Positions 56,304 through 64,000 of a stretch of DNA of 64,000 nucleotides are shown in pieces; positions within the stretch are counted from its first letter, which is position 1, and every line of letters begins with the position of its first letter. The position numbers and the translations under genes are program-made. The notes under the pieces are model-generated. The model worked only from the letters and a program-made list of their open reading frames with translations. It was not told where the DNA came from and did no database searches. The DNA comes from JAGTVG01 sp963820995 (GTDB taxonomy: Bacteria; Bacteroidota; Bacteroidia; Cytophagales; Cyclobacteriaceae): NCBI GenBank assembly GCA_963820995.1, contig CAWGCL010000001.1, forward strand, positions 62,001 to 126,000, in the 5' to 3' direction.

Positions 56304-56861
56304 GTGAATCTTTCTGACGAAGAGATCATTGAAATTATCCAAAAAGAAAAGAAAACTGATCTTTTCAGTATTCTCTTTGACAGATATTCTAAAAAAGTCT
56401 ACCGCACTTGTTTGTCCATGGTGAATTCCAGGACTTTGGCTGAAGATCTATCACACGACATCTTTCTCAAAGTATTCCTTAGTCTGCAGAAATACGACGG
56501 AAAGGCATCTTTTTCTACATGGTTGTATAGGATCTCCAGCAATTTCTGTATCGATTATATCAGAAAGCATAAAAGAATTGATATCAAAATGGAAGATTAT
56601 TCCTATGAACTGGAATCAAGAACAGAAGAAGAAAATGAAAGAGAACTTTTATCATCTAAAGCGGAAACGCTTACAAAAATCCTGGACCAGTTGATCCCGG
56701 AAGATAAAATGATCCTGTTAATGAAATATCAGGAAGATATGAGTATTAAGGATATTATGGAGGTATTTGACCTCTCTGAAAGCGCAGTTAAAATGCGATT
56801 AAAAAGAGCAAAAGCAAAAGCAGTGAACTTTAAAACTGAAATAAACAGGGATCATGGATAA
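56304..56861 (+). CDS. ECF RNA polymerase sigma factor (RpoE-like)
   Basis: The GTG start at 56304 gives VNLSDEEIIEIIQKEKK and 185 residues. Sigma region 2 is ILFDRYSKKVYRTCLSMV through LAEDLSHDIFLKVF, and region 4 includes LIPEDKMILLMKYQED and IKDIMEVFDLSESAVKMR. No FecR follows; instead the next gene, overlapping by 8 bases, encodes a 78-residue protein that may act as its partner. The following genes encode mechanosensitive-channel and envelope-type proteins, suggesting an osmotic or envelope stress regulon. The sigma-partner assignment is inference. Confidence 0.9.
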   Translation: MNLSDEEIIEIIQKEKKTDLFSILFDRYSKKVYRTCLSMVNSRTLAEDLSHDIFLKVFLSLQKYDGKASFSTWLYRISSNFCIDYIRKHKRIDIKMEDYSYELESRTEEENERELLSSKAETLTKILDQLIPEDKMILLMKYQEDMSIKDIMEVFDLSESAVKMRLKRAKAKAVNFKTEINRDHG

Positions 56862-57090
56862 TCCATTTAAACTCATAAAGCCAACGGATAAGCCGCCTGA
56901 ACATCTCAAAAAAGATGTAATGGATTCAATTGAACTGATGATTCTGGTCGTAAGAATGCTGCAATTGTTTATGGTGGATTACAGTATATCTATTCCCGAA
57001 AGTATGGATCATCTTTTCAGGACTTCGAAGGATGATAAGCATACAAAAAACCATGAAAATGATGGAAATAAAGATGATCTGAAAAAATAA
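56854..57090 (+). CDS. Small hypothetical protein, partner of the sigma factor (putative)
   Basis: 78 residues, overlapping the sigma factor gene by 8 bases, implying translational coupling. The sequence has an N-terminal NPFKLIKPTDKPPEHLKKDV, a hydrophobic helix (IELMILVVRMLQLF), and a charged tail (KDDKHTKNHEND). I recall similar short proteins next to ECF sigma factors and MscS-type channels in Flavobacteriia. An anti-sigma or membrane-tethering role is possible, not shown. Confidence 0.72.
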   Translation: MDNPFKLIKPTDKPPEHLKKDVMDSIELMILVVRMLQLFMVDYSISIPESMDHLFRTSKDDKHTKNHENDGNKDDLKK

Positions 57091-57149
57091 TTGAATTAAG
57101 AAGTGACTTACTATAAATCGATTCGTCTCAATTACAAACCTAACCGAAA

Positions 57150-57981
57150 ATGGAACAACTAAATGCATGGAAAGACACAATTCTAAATTCTCTTCGTAAT
57201 CTGACAGAAGGGTTTTTCTCATCACTCTCCAGCTTTTTTGGAGCCCTTAGTAACACTGATCATAGGTTGGTTTCTGGCCAAATTTATCCGTTTTATTGTT
57301 GTCAGAGTTCTAAAATCAATCCATTTCGATCAACTTGTTGAGAAACTAAACATTGAAAGCCTGTTTATCCGGCTTAATATAAAGGTTAAACCCTCTGCCA
57401 TAATTGGTAAGTTTGTTTACTGGTTGATCATGCTCGTATTCATTATTTCCGCAACAGAAATCCTGGGTTGGGAAATTGTTTCAAAAGAAATCAGTAAATT
57501 AATAGAATTCCTTCCGAAACTATTGTTTGCACTCATTTTCTTCATAGTTGGCTACTACCTCTCAGAATTGATCAAGAAGGCAGTCTATTCGGCCACAAAT
57601 AGCGCAGGTATATCGGGAGCCAAAGCCATTAGTAATATAGTCTTTTATGTGCTGATGATTTTCATTAGTATAACATCACTAGACCAGGCGGGTGTTGATA
57701 CAACCTTGTTTACCTCTAATATAACGATAATTATCGGAGGTGCTCTTCTGGCTTTTGCTATCGCTTATGGATTTGCATCGAGAGACATTCTAACAAATAT
57801 ATTGGCCTCCTTTTATGTGAGGGATAAATATAAAGTTGGGATAAAACTTAAGATCAATGATACTAAAGGTGTGATTGAAAATACGGATACATTATCCATA
57901 ACTTTATTAACTGAAGATAAACGAAGGTTGGTCATACCCATAAAAAAACTTATTTCAGAGGAAGTAGAAATATTATCCTGA
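57150..57981 (+). CDS. MscS-family mechanosensitive channel, interrupted by a frameshift in a T tract
   Basis: The reading from ATG 57150 (MEQLNAWKDTILNSLRN) runs to a six-T tract at 57234-57239 and then leaves the frame. The rest of the protein continues in the +1 frame from about 57238 (EPLVTLIIGWFLAKFIRF) to 57981. Joining the two by removing one T gives a 276-residue protein with 4-5 membrane helices and an MscS beta domain (GFASRDILTNILASFYVRD, VGIKLKINDTKGVIE). The total length (832 bases) is one base over a multiple of three. Either the tract varies (phase variation or assembly error), or the gene is dead and only the C-terminal 247 residues remain readable. It would protect cells on hypo-osmotic shock. 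Confidence 0.8.
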
Positions 57982-58028
57982 TAACGTGGTCACTAAATAT
58001 AAATTATGAAACTAAAAATTAATTGAAA

Positions 58029-58775
58029 ATGAAATACCTAATTGTACTACTCTTTTTGTGCCTGCCTAGGTGGGGGAATTCCCAGAACCTCTTTCTTATC
58101 GAAGATGAGGTCATGGATGATGATACCAAAGTTACTGCTCTAATCATCAGATCTACTGATGATTTTGATGAGGCTATGGATAATTTTAAAGACTTTGTGA
58201 AGGACAAACATGATCTCAAAGTAAAAAAAGAAAACAACAATACTTATATGATTGAGGCCGTTGATCTTCCGCATCTAAGTATAAAACGGGGAGACCTGAA
58301 AATTTATCTGATTCAAACAGATTCCGCGAAAATCCTGGCTTTTTCATTCCGGCTTGGATACGATATCTCAATCAATAGTGAGGAATACACTGAAGAAATG
58401 ACTGAGTTCAAAAAGTTCTTGCTTGATTATATGGAATACAACTACCATGAACACTACATGGCTAAGATTGACGATAAAAGCAAGTTACTTGACAAGTCAG
58501 TGAAAGAACTTAGGCAAAATGAAGATAAGATCGGTTCATTACAGAAGAAAGTTGGCTCTCTGGATAATAAATATCAAAAGGAAACCGATGAATCCAAGAA
58601 ATCCAACATCGCTTCTGATAAGAATTCCCTTGAAAATGAGATAGAGACGCTGACAAATCAACTGCCTGAATTGAGGGAAAGCGTTAGCGAACAGGAAGAA
58701 GTGATCTCAGGATTGAAAGAAGAGATGAACAATTATCATCAGGAGATAATGACACTTCAGTCTTCGGTACAGTGA
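58029..58775 (+). CDS. Exported coiled-coil protein (hypothetical)
   Basis: Start placed at ATG 58029 (MKYLIVLLFLCLPRWGNSQ, signal peptide); a TTG two codons upstream is less likely. The first part (about residues 20-135) is beta/alpha mixed with DDDTKVTALIIRSTDDFDEAM. From about residue 145 to the end there is a long coiled coil, rich in Lys/Glu/Gln (KSVKELRQNEDKIGSLQKKV, NSLENEIETLTNQLPELRES). Function unknown; location in the MscS/MscL island suggests an envelope role. Confidence 0.75.
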   Translation: MKYLIVLLFLCLPRWGNSQNLFLIEDEVMDDDTKVTALIIRSTDDFDEAMDNFKDFVKDKHDLKVKKENNNTYMIEAVDLPHLSIKRGDLKIYLIQTDSAKILAFSFRLGYDISINSEEYTEEMTEFKKFLLDYMEYNYHEHYMAKIDDKSKLLDKSVKELRQNEDKIGSLQKKVGSLDNKYQKETDESKKSNIASDKNSLENEIETLTNQLPELRESVSEQEEVISGLKEEMNNYHQEIMTLQSSVQ

Positions 58776-58890
58776 TATAAAGTTAAAAATTTAATTGAAT
58801 ATAAAAACTTAAACAATTATTAACCTCGTAAAGAATGCTGCCCTTTTAAATAATATATTCTGACTCATTCTTTACTTAAAACCTAATCTT

Positions 58891-59328
58891 ATGTTAGAAT
58901 CGATTATTCAATCAAGCAAGATTGAACTTGGAAAGAAACTGGCCGAAAATGGGGTCGCTAGCAACCAAATGGAGGATGTATTTGGATTGGCAAAGGACTC
59001 GATACTAAGCAATTTCAAATCATCAGCGACAGGTGGCGACCTGGATGGCATCCTGAATATGTTTAATGGTAAACAATCCATTTCGGGAAGTCCTTTAGTT
59101 AAAAACATCATAAGCGACTATGCCGGTCAGCTCATATCTAAATTAGGATTTTCTAGTACTACAGCCAAATCTATCGCGGGCATAGCTATTCCATTCATTA
59201 TGAACATGATCAACAAGGATACTCCGGATACTGGAATTCCCGACAATGATTTACTTTCAATGCTTGGTAGCAGTGCTTTTGCCGGCGGTAAAAACAGCGT
59301 ACTAGGAAAACTTAAAAACTTATTTTAA
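58891..59328 (+). CDS. DUF937-like small protein
   Basis: The 145-residue product has glycine- and leucine-rich helices (IIQSSKIELGKKLAENGV, GDLDGILNMFNGKQ, LVKNIISDYAGQLISKLG, IAGIAIPFIMNMIN) and ends KNSVLGKLKNLF. This pattern matches DUF937/YidB-like proteins of Bacteroidota. No signal peptide. Precedes a DUF4332-like gene by 38 bases; function unknown. Confidence 0.75.
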   Translation: MLESIIQSSKIELGKKLAENGVASNQMEDVFGLAKDSILSNFKSSATGGDLDGILNMFNGKQSISGSPLVKNIISDYAGQLISKLGFSSTTAKSIAGIAIPFIMNMINKDTPDTGIPDNDLLSMLGSSAFAGGKNSVLGKLKNLF

Positions 59329-59366
59329 TCATTTATAATCATTTTACACATTAAAATTAATTTACC

Positions 59367-59774
59367 ATGTCAAAAAAAATCTCAGACATTGAAGGAATCG
59401 GACCTTCTTATGCACAAAAATTAGCAAAAGCTAATATCAAATCAGTTGGAGGATTATTAAAAAAGTGTTGTGACAAAAAAGGAAGAAAAAGCGTGTCGCA
59501 AGCCATTGGAATCGATGAATCCATGCTTCTAAAATGGGCGAATATGGCCGATCTATATAGAATAAAAGGAGTAGGCAGCGAGTATTCAGAACTTCTTGAA
59601 GCAGCAGGTGTCGATACAGTAAAAGAGATGAGAAACAGGAATGCATTGAATCTGTATGAAAAAATGAAGGAAGTAAATGCAGCGAAAAAGTTGGTGAGGC
59701 AATTACCAGGCTTGAGAAAAGTGGAAGGTTTTGTTGCAGCTGCAAAAAAGTTGGATCCCGTCATTACACATTAA
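59367..59774 (+). CDS. DUF4332 / helix-hairpin-helix-like protein
   Basis: The N-terminus reads SDIEGIGPSYAQKLAKANIK, and a second helix-hairpin-helix-like unit is MADLYRIKGVGSEYSELLEA. Together these match the DUF4332 family, which carries two such units related to nucleic-acid-binding HhH motifs. Lys-rich segments (KCCDKKGRKSVSQ) are consistent with DNA or RNA binding. It is immediately downstream of the DUF937-like gene and upstream of mscL. Function unknown. Confidence 0.8.
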   Translation: MSKKISDIEGIGPSYAQKLAKANIKSVGGLLKKCCDKKGRKSVSQAIGIDESMLLKWANMADLYRIKGVGSEYSELLEAAGVDTVKEMRNRNALNLYEKMKEVNAAKKLVRQLPGLRKVEGFVAAAKKLDPVITH

Positions 59775-59962
59775 CATGTTACGGTGATTACTATTATACC
59801 ATGAAAATCAATAATAAAAAATTCAACTCCCTTTCAGATATCTGGATTAGGATTGACCTACTCCAAATATTGTATCACATAAAAAAACTTACAGTGTGAT
59901 AGGGTCAATGGATTGAATAAATTATATTTGAGATAAGAGAGGTGTATAGTGATGCAGTATGC

Positions 59963-59992
59963 AAAGAACCGTTAACATTTTAGCGGTTCTTT
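59963..59992 (+). terminator. Rho-independent terminator upstream of mscL
   Basis: A 9-bp stem (AAAGAACCG at 59963-59971 and CGGTTCTTT at 59984-59992) with a 12-base loop lies after the DUF4332-like gene and before mscL. It would separate the sigma-led run from mscL. Confidence 0.75.
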
Positions 59993-60051
59993 AAAGCTTT
60001 CCTGCATATTCGAAGAAAATCCAATTTATATTCATTAAAACCTTAACTATT

Positions 60052-60471
60052 ATGGGAATGTTAAAAGAGTTCAAAGATTTTGCCATGCGCGGAAACGTCG
60101 TGGACATGGCAGTCGGTATTGTTATCGGGGGTGCATTTGGAAAAATAGTGGCCTCATTCGTCGCAGATGTGATTATGCCTCCACTGGGCCTTATTATTGG
60201 CGGTGTTGATTTCACTGAATTAAAAATCACATTAAAAGATGCTGTGGTAGATGCTGCCGGGGCTGTCACGACTGAAGCAGTTGCAATCAATTATGGAAGT
60301 TTTGTCCAAACTGCTGTTGATTTCGTAATCATTGCCTTTGCCATTTTTATGGTGATCAAAGCCATGAACAGCATGAAGAAAAAAGAAGAAGCGGCACCTC
60401 CCCCTCCTCCTCCGGGTCCAACCAAAGAAGAGGTATTACTTACAGAAATCAGGGATTTGCTCAAAAAATAA
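60052..60471 (+). CDS. mscL: Large-conductance mechanosensitive channel
   Basis: MLKEFKDFAMRGNVVDMAVG is the conserved MscL N-terminus, with TM1 AVGIVIGGAFGKIVASFVAD and the signature DVIMPPLG. TM2 is VDFVIIAFAIFMVIKAMN. The C-terminus carries KKKEEAAPPPPPPGP and a helix bundle (EEVLLTEIRDLLKK). Typical length (139 aa). It opens on strong membrane tension to release solutes in hypo-osmotic shock. It is followed by its own terminator; the poly-Pro linker is common in the family. Confidence 0.97.
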   Translation: MGMLKEFKDFAMRGNVVDMAVGIVIGGAFGKIVASFVADVIMPPLGLIIGGVDFTELKITLKDAVVDAAGAVTTEAVAINYGSFVQTAVDFVIIAFAIFMVIKAMNSMKKKEEAAPPPPPPGPTKEEVLLTEIRDLLKK

Positions 60472-60491
60472 TTTCTTGATAATCTCAAGAT

Positions 60492-60527
60492 AAAAGCTGT
60501 CGAAAATTATAATTGACAGCTTTTTTA
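60492..60527 (+). terminator. Rho-independent terminator after mscL
   Basis: A 10-bp stem (AAAAGCTGTC at 60492-60501, GACAGCTTTT at 60515-60524) with T-rich tail TTTTTT, 21 bases beyond the mscL stop codon. Confidence 0.88.
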
Positions 60528-60577
60528 TTATTTTTTGAAAACAGGAAATCCTAAATTAAGATTTAGAACCTTTTATA

Positions 60578-62176
60578 ATGGCAAAAACATCGAATCAAAT
60601 GTCAAAAAATATTTTCATTGAAAAAATTAAAAGTGCTTATCAATTTAAGGGCGATTCGTTATTAATTGGATCAGCCGTTTTGGGCGACGATTACGAAACA
60701 GGTTGCCAGGTGAAACTACCTCTGAAAACGATGAACAGGCATGGGTTGATTGCAGGCGCTACCGGTACTGGAAAAACCAAATCATTGCAAGTTGTTGCCG
60801 AAAGCCTTTCTAAAGCAGGAATACCCGTATTGGTCATGGATATTAAGGGTGATTTGAGTGGCCTGGGGGCTCCCGGCTCAACCAATAAGGTGATTGATTA
60901 CCGGGCAAAAATGATAGGTATGGAATGGGAAGGCAAGGCTTTCCCACTGGAATTTTTAAGCATTTCCGATGAGCCGGGTGCAAAATTAAGAGCAACCATT
61001 TCCGAATACGGCCCTGTTTTACTATCCAAAGTACTTGGCATCAATGATAATCAAAGCGGAGTACTCTCGATGATATTTAAATTCTGTGACGACAGGAACC
61101 TCCCGCTTCTGGATTTAAAAGATCTGAAAAGTGTGATAAAATATATACAGAATGAAGGCAAGGATGAATTCCTGAAAGAATATGGGTTCGTTCATTCTAA
61201 TTCTGCAGGTGCTATAATGAGAAGCATAGTACGATTAGAGCAACAAAATGCAGATGATATTTTCGGCGAACCTTCGTTTGATGTATTTGATTTAATGGAG
61301 AAAGACATAAATGATGAGGGCATCATCAATGTCATCAGACTCACTGACATGCAGGATAAACCGGGTCTGTTCAGTACTTTTATTTTATGCCTTATCGCAG
61401 AGTTATTTCAAAAAATGCCAGAGCAGGGTGATTCGGACAAACCAGAACTGGTGGTGTTTATTGATGAGGCCCATTTGATCTTTAAAAATGCATCAAAATA
61501 CCTGGTTGATCAATTGGAGATGACTGTGAAACTGATCCGGTCTAAAGGGGTTGGCATTTTCTTCGTCACACAATCACCTATAGACATACCTGCTGGGGTT
61601 TTAGGTCAATTGGGGACAAAGATTCAACATGCCTTAAGAGCTTTCACAGCTAAAGACCGGAAAGCCATAAAGACTGCTGCTGAAAATTATCCTTATACAG
61701 ATTTCTATGAAGTGGATGATTTGATTACATCGCTGGGAATTGGCGAAGCCCTGATCAGTACGCTGGACGAAAAAGGCCGGCCCACAGAACTGGTCCATAC
61801 CCTGATGCGGCCGCCATATTCCAGGATGAGTGTTTTGACGGATTATGAAATAGGATCAATCTTAAAAGCCTCTGAACTTGTCAAAGAGTACAATATAGAA
61901 ATTGACAGGGAAAGTGCCTATGAGATATTGCTTGAAAAAATCGAAAGACAGCAAAAAGAGGAGGAAGAATTAGAAGAAGACAGATATGCTTCTGGAAGAA
62001 GATCAACCGGAAGCTCAAGAGAAGGTAAATCAACATTTACACAAATACTTGAAAGCCCAATTACTAGGACTATAGCTCGTGAAGCGATGCGTGGCCTATT
62101 AGGTGTATTGGGCATTAAAGCAGCAACAACAAGACGAAGAAGCACCACCAAAAGAAGTACAACAAGAAGAAGGTAG
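60578..62176 (+). CDS. HerA-like ATPase (DUF853)
   Basis: Walker A GATGTGKTKS (residues 60-69) and Walker B LVVFIDEAHLIF (about 290) are clear. The VLVMDIKGDLSGLG and FVTQSPIDIPAGVLGQLGTK segments are typical of DUF853 (YjgR-type) HerA/FtsK-superfamily ATPases. The C-terminus has a long Glu-rich helix and ends in a Arg/Thr/Ser-rich tail. Length 532 aa, close to family norms. Probable DNA-translocating or remodelling ATPase; no nuclease partner (NurA) is visible here, so role is open. Single gene between mscL terminator and a serine hydrolase gene. Confidence 0.9.
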   Translation: MAKTSNQMSKNIFIEKIKSAYQFKGDSLLIGSAVLGDDYETGCQVKLPLKTMNRHGLIAGATGTGKTKSLQVVAESLSKAGIPVLVMDIKGDLSGLGAPGSTNKVIDYRAKMIGMEWEGKAFPLEFLSISDEPGAKLRATISEYGPVLLSKVLGINDNQSGVLSMIFKFCDDRNLPLLDLKDLKSVIKYIQNEGKDEFLKEYGFVHSNSAGAIMRSIVRLEQQNADDIFGEPSFDVFDLMEKDINDEGIINVIRLTDMQDKPGLFSTFILCLIAELFQKMPEQGDSDKPELVVFIDEAHLIFKNASKYLVDQLEMTVKLIRSKGVGIFFVTQSPIDIPAGVLGQLGTKIQHALRAFTAKDRKAIKTAAENYPYTDFYEVDDLITSLGIGEALISTLDEKGRPTELVHTLMRPPYSRMSVLTDYEIGSILKASELVKEYNIEIDRESAYEILLEKIERQQKEEEELEEDRYASGRRSTGSSREGKSTFTQILESPITRTIAREAMRGLLGVLGIKAATTRRRSTTKRSTTRRR

Positions 62177-62259
62177 AATTATATATAAGAAATATCGTAT
62201 CAATAAAGGTCAAAAACAAATGATCCTGCAATGTCTTGATCAATTGAATAAATTGGCAA

Positions 62260-63498
62260 ATGATAAGTAAAAAGATTTTTTATCCCTTTCGCTGTGCTGA
62301 AGCTATAAAAAGCCAAATCCCCTTGACGGCTATTATTTGGGTAATTTTAATTGGTTTATCCGGATGTTCAGCATCAAACAAGGAAGATATTAACCAATAT
62401 TTTAACCGAAATATGGAAAAGGCTGGTTTTGTTGGTTTGCAGGCCACCTATATAAAAGATGGAGAACTTGCATGGTCAGGCAGTTTTGGGAAAAAAAACC
62501 TTGATACTGGTAAAGAGGTTAATGACAGCACGGTATTTATGATCGCTTCGTGTTCCAAGCCTGTCACTGCTCTTGGAATGATGAAATTATTTGACCATGG
62601 TCAGATCGATCTAGATGATGATATTAATGATTATCTTCCTTTTAAGATCATTAATCCCAACTTTCCGGAAAAGATCATAACTATACGAATGTTACTTACG
62701 CATACTTCATCATTAATGGATAATTGGGACGTCATGACACCTTTGTATACACTGGAAAGTGGAGGAGGTGATTCCCCTATTTCACTTTTACAATTAAATA
62801 CGGATTATTTTCTAAAAGGTGGGACATACTATAATGAAGATAAGAATTTTGCTCAGTATGAACCTGGTTCACAAAAGGCGTACTGTAATATGGGTTATGC
62901 CCTGACGGGTCTTCTGATTGAAATGATTACCGGCGATTCCTTTCCTGCTTACATGCAAAAAGAAGTTTTTAATCCTCTGAATATGCACAATACATACTGG
63001 CTGCTTGCCGATATCCCCCATATAAATATTGCAAGACCGCATGAACTGAGAGAGGATGATACAAAACAGGTACAATACGAAGTCCTGGAGAACTATGGCT
63101 ATCCGGATTATCCCGATGGACAAATCAGAACAACGGTCAGCGATTATGCACAGATACTGAAGCTGATGGTGAATAATGGTATGGTGAATGGAAAACCTTT
63201 TGTCCGGGAAGAAACCATTCAGGAAATCCTACGCATACAATATCCTGATGTAAATAAATACCAGGCAATTTCGTGGAATTATAATGAATTCGATCACTGG
63301 TTATACTACCTGCTTAATCCCAGGCTCCCTGCACATACCGGTGTGGACCCGGGTGTTGCTACAGTCACATGTTTTGATCCAGTAAATAAAACCGGGGCTG
63401 TCATTTTTTTAAATAACTCTGCTCCTTCTTCATTCGGGACCATGAAACTATTTTATATGGATATGGTAAAACGACTATTGAATGAAACCCGAAAATAA
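62260..63498 (+). CDS. Beta-lactamase-fold serine hydrolase lipoprotein
   Basis: Lipoprotein signal (TAIIWVILIGLSGCSAS). The class-C-type S97-C-S-K100 motif is in FMIASCSKPVTALG, Y-x-N is in KAYCNMGYALTG, and a late HTG motif is in PAHTGVDPG. Length 412 aa, full for PF00144-type esterases/peptidases/beta-lactamase-like enzymes. A role in D-amino-acid peptides or esters is possible, not antibiotic resistance per se. Neighbours give no pathway clue. Confidence 0.9.
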   Translation: MISKKIFYPFRCAEAIKSQIPLTAIIWVILIGLSGCSASNKEDINQYFNRNMEKAGFVGLQATYIKDGELAWSGSFGKKNLDTGKEVNDSTVFMIASCSKPVTALGMMKLFDHGQIDLDDDINDYLPFKIINPNFPEKIITIRMLLTHTSSLMDNWDVMTPLYTLESGGGDSPISLLQLNTDYFLKGGTYYNEDKNFAQYEPGSQKAYCNMGYALTGLLIEMITGDSFPAYMQKEVFNPLNMHNTYWLLADIPHINIARPHELREDDTKQVQYEVLENYGYPDYPDGQIRTTVSDYAQILKLMVNNGMVNGKPFVREETIQEILRIQYPDVNKYQAISWNYNEFDHWLYYLLNPRLPAHTGVDPGVATVTCFDPVNKTGAVIFLNNSAPSSFGTMKLFYMDMVKRLLNETRK

Positions 63499-63638
63499 AA
63501 TGATCTCCAAAAGGCCTTTATTGAATGAATATCCTAATTAAAATTGATTTATATTTTGTAAATTGAATAATAATTTCAAAAGCACTTTTTGGGGTATGAT
63601 TTAATATTTTTTATGCCTGAAAATCTTAGAACCCTGAC

Positions 63639-64000
63639 ATGCAAGAGCGCCGTTTAGCTGCCATAATGTTCACCGACATTGCCGGTTATACTAGTCTAAT
63701 GGGATCGGATGAAGACCGTGCTTTTGAAGTACTTCGCAAAAACCGGGAAATTCATAACCAACTGGTTGATAAATTCAATGGTTCACTCATTAAGGAAATG
63801 GGAGATGGTATGTTGATCAGTTTTCAGCTGGCTTCTGATGCAGTGCGTTGTGCAATAGAACTGCAGAAAGCGTGTAAAGCTCAAAATATTCCACTTAAAA
63901 TAGGTATCCACGAAGGTGAAATGGTATTTGAAGGTGCTGATGTATTGGGCGATGGTGTGAATATCGCTTCCCGGTTACAGGAAAAATCACCGGAAGGAAG
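63639..64000 (+). CDS. Class III adenylate/guanylate cyclase, 3' truncated by window edge
   Basis: ATG at 63639 opens a frame that stays open to base 64000 (120 codons): MQERRLAAIMFTDIAGYTSL, then EMGDGMLISF and IGIHEGEMVF-GADVLGDGVNIASRL. It is a paralog of the gene at 5662, with both metal-binding Asp positions kept (D13 and the Asp in MGDGM). Whether it also has a TM, TolB-like and TPR regions cannot be seen. The upstream gap of 140 bases lacks the leader block shared by the other two copies. Confidence 0.93.
   Translation, partial: MQERRLAAIMFTDIAGYTSLMGSDEDRAFEVLRKNREIHNQLVDKFNGSLIKEMGDGMLISFQLASDAVRCAIELQKACKAQNIPLKIGIHEGEMVFEGADVLGDGVNIASRLQEKSPEG

Noticed and set aside
59408..59764. 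Minus-strand frames opposite the DUF4332-like gene
   Set aside because: Low-complexity Phe/Ser-rich translations typical of antisense reads of a Lys/Glu-rich gene.
1..64000. tRNA, rRNA and CRISPR arrays
   Set aside because: Reading both strands I saw no cloverleaf-like gene, rRNA block or regularly spaced direct repeats; a covariance-model search was not possible.

Overview
This window looks like a chromosomal segment of a Bacteroidota bacterium (Cytophagales/Marinilabiliales-like, probably from a marine or sediment habitat). The evidence is AT-rich DNA, an ECF sigma / FecR / TonB-dependent receptor triad with an STN domain, a type IX secretion C-terminal domain, many Sec, lipoprotein and Tat signal peptides, a sulfatase and several glycoside hydrolases, and weak Shine-Dalgarno signals with TAnnTTTG-like promoter elements. 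No rRNA, tRNA or CRISPR array is visible. The order-level placement is inference.

Layout. 0-2.1 kb: the 3' part of an ABC permease (its 5' end lies outside the window) and a small lipoprotein. 2.4-5.3 kb: a decayed copy of a cyclase-gene 5' end, then an exported RraA-family protein and a Tat-exported enolase-superfamily enzyme. 5.5-8 kb: a membrane adenylate/guanylate cyclase with TolB-like and TPR regions. 8.1-13.5 kb (minus): sigma factor, FecR anti-sigma, TonB receptor and a DUF2807 lipoprotein. 13.8-24.7 kb: a divergent catabolic block. Its minus arm holds two carbon-nitrogen hydrolases, a PQQ-type propeller and a GHL6-like glycosidase. Its plus arm is a tight operon of a two-domain alpha/beta hydrolase, two amidohydrolases and an arginase-fold ureohydrolase. 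24.7-32.8 kb (minus): a YfcC-type transporter, an FG-GAP lipoprotein, a radical SAM/SPASM protein, a large lipoprotein, a phytanoyl-CoA-dioxygenase-like enzyme and a berberine-bridge-type flavoenzyme.

33-35.6 kb: an insertion-sequence remnant, a PAS-cyclase and a small lipoprotein. 35.8-43.7 kb: a polysaccharide block. A minus operon (sulfatase, TIM-barrel glycosidase, frameshifted beta-propeller, terminator) diverges from a GH43-like/GH29 fusion enzyme. 43.7-55.1 kb: a CotH-like protein, small outer-membrane proteins, a T9SS cargo, an FAD-dependent oxidoreductase, a B12-type radical SAM protein, a GH9 glycosidase and a methyltransferase. 55.3-62.2 kb: a membrane-stress island with a YpfJ-type zinc protease, an ECF sigma factor plus small partner, an MscS-type channel interrupted by a frameshift, a coiled-coil protein, DUF937-like and DUF4332-like proteins, MscL and a HerA-like ATPase. 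62.3-64 kb: a beta-lactamase-fold serine hydrolase and the 5' part of another cyclase gene that runs off the right edge.

The most interesting points are: the relic of a cyclase promoter plus start codon region in front of the exported dehydratase/aldolase pair; the divergent amide/guanidino-type catabolic block; two one-base frameshifts (one in a poly-T tract); an alpha/beta hydrolase with a second domain that has lost its nucleophile serine; and a GH43-GH29 fusion beside a sulfatase.
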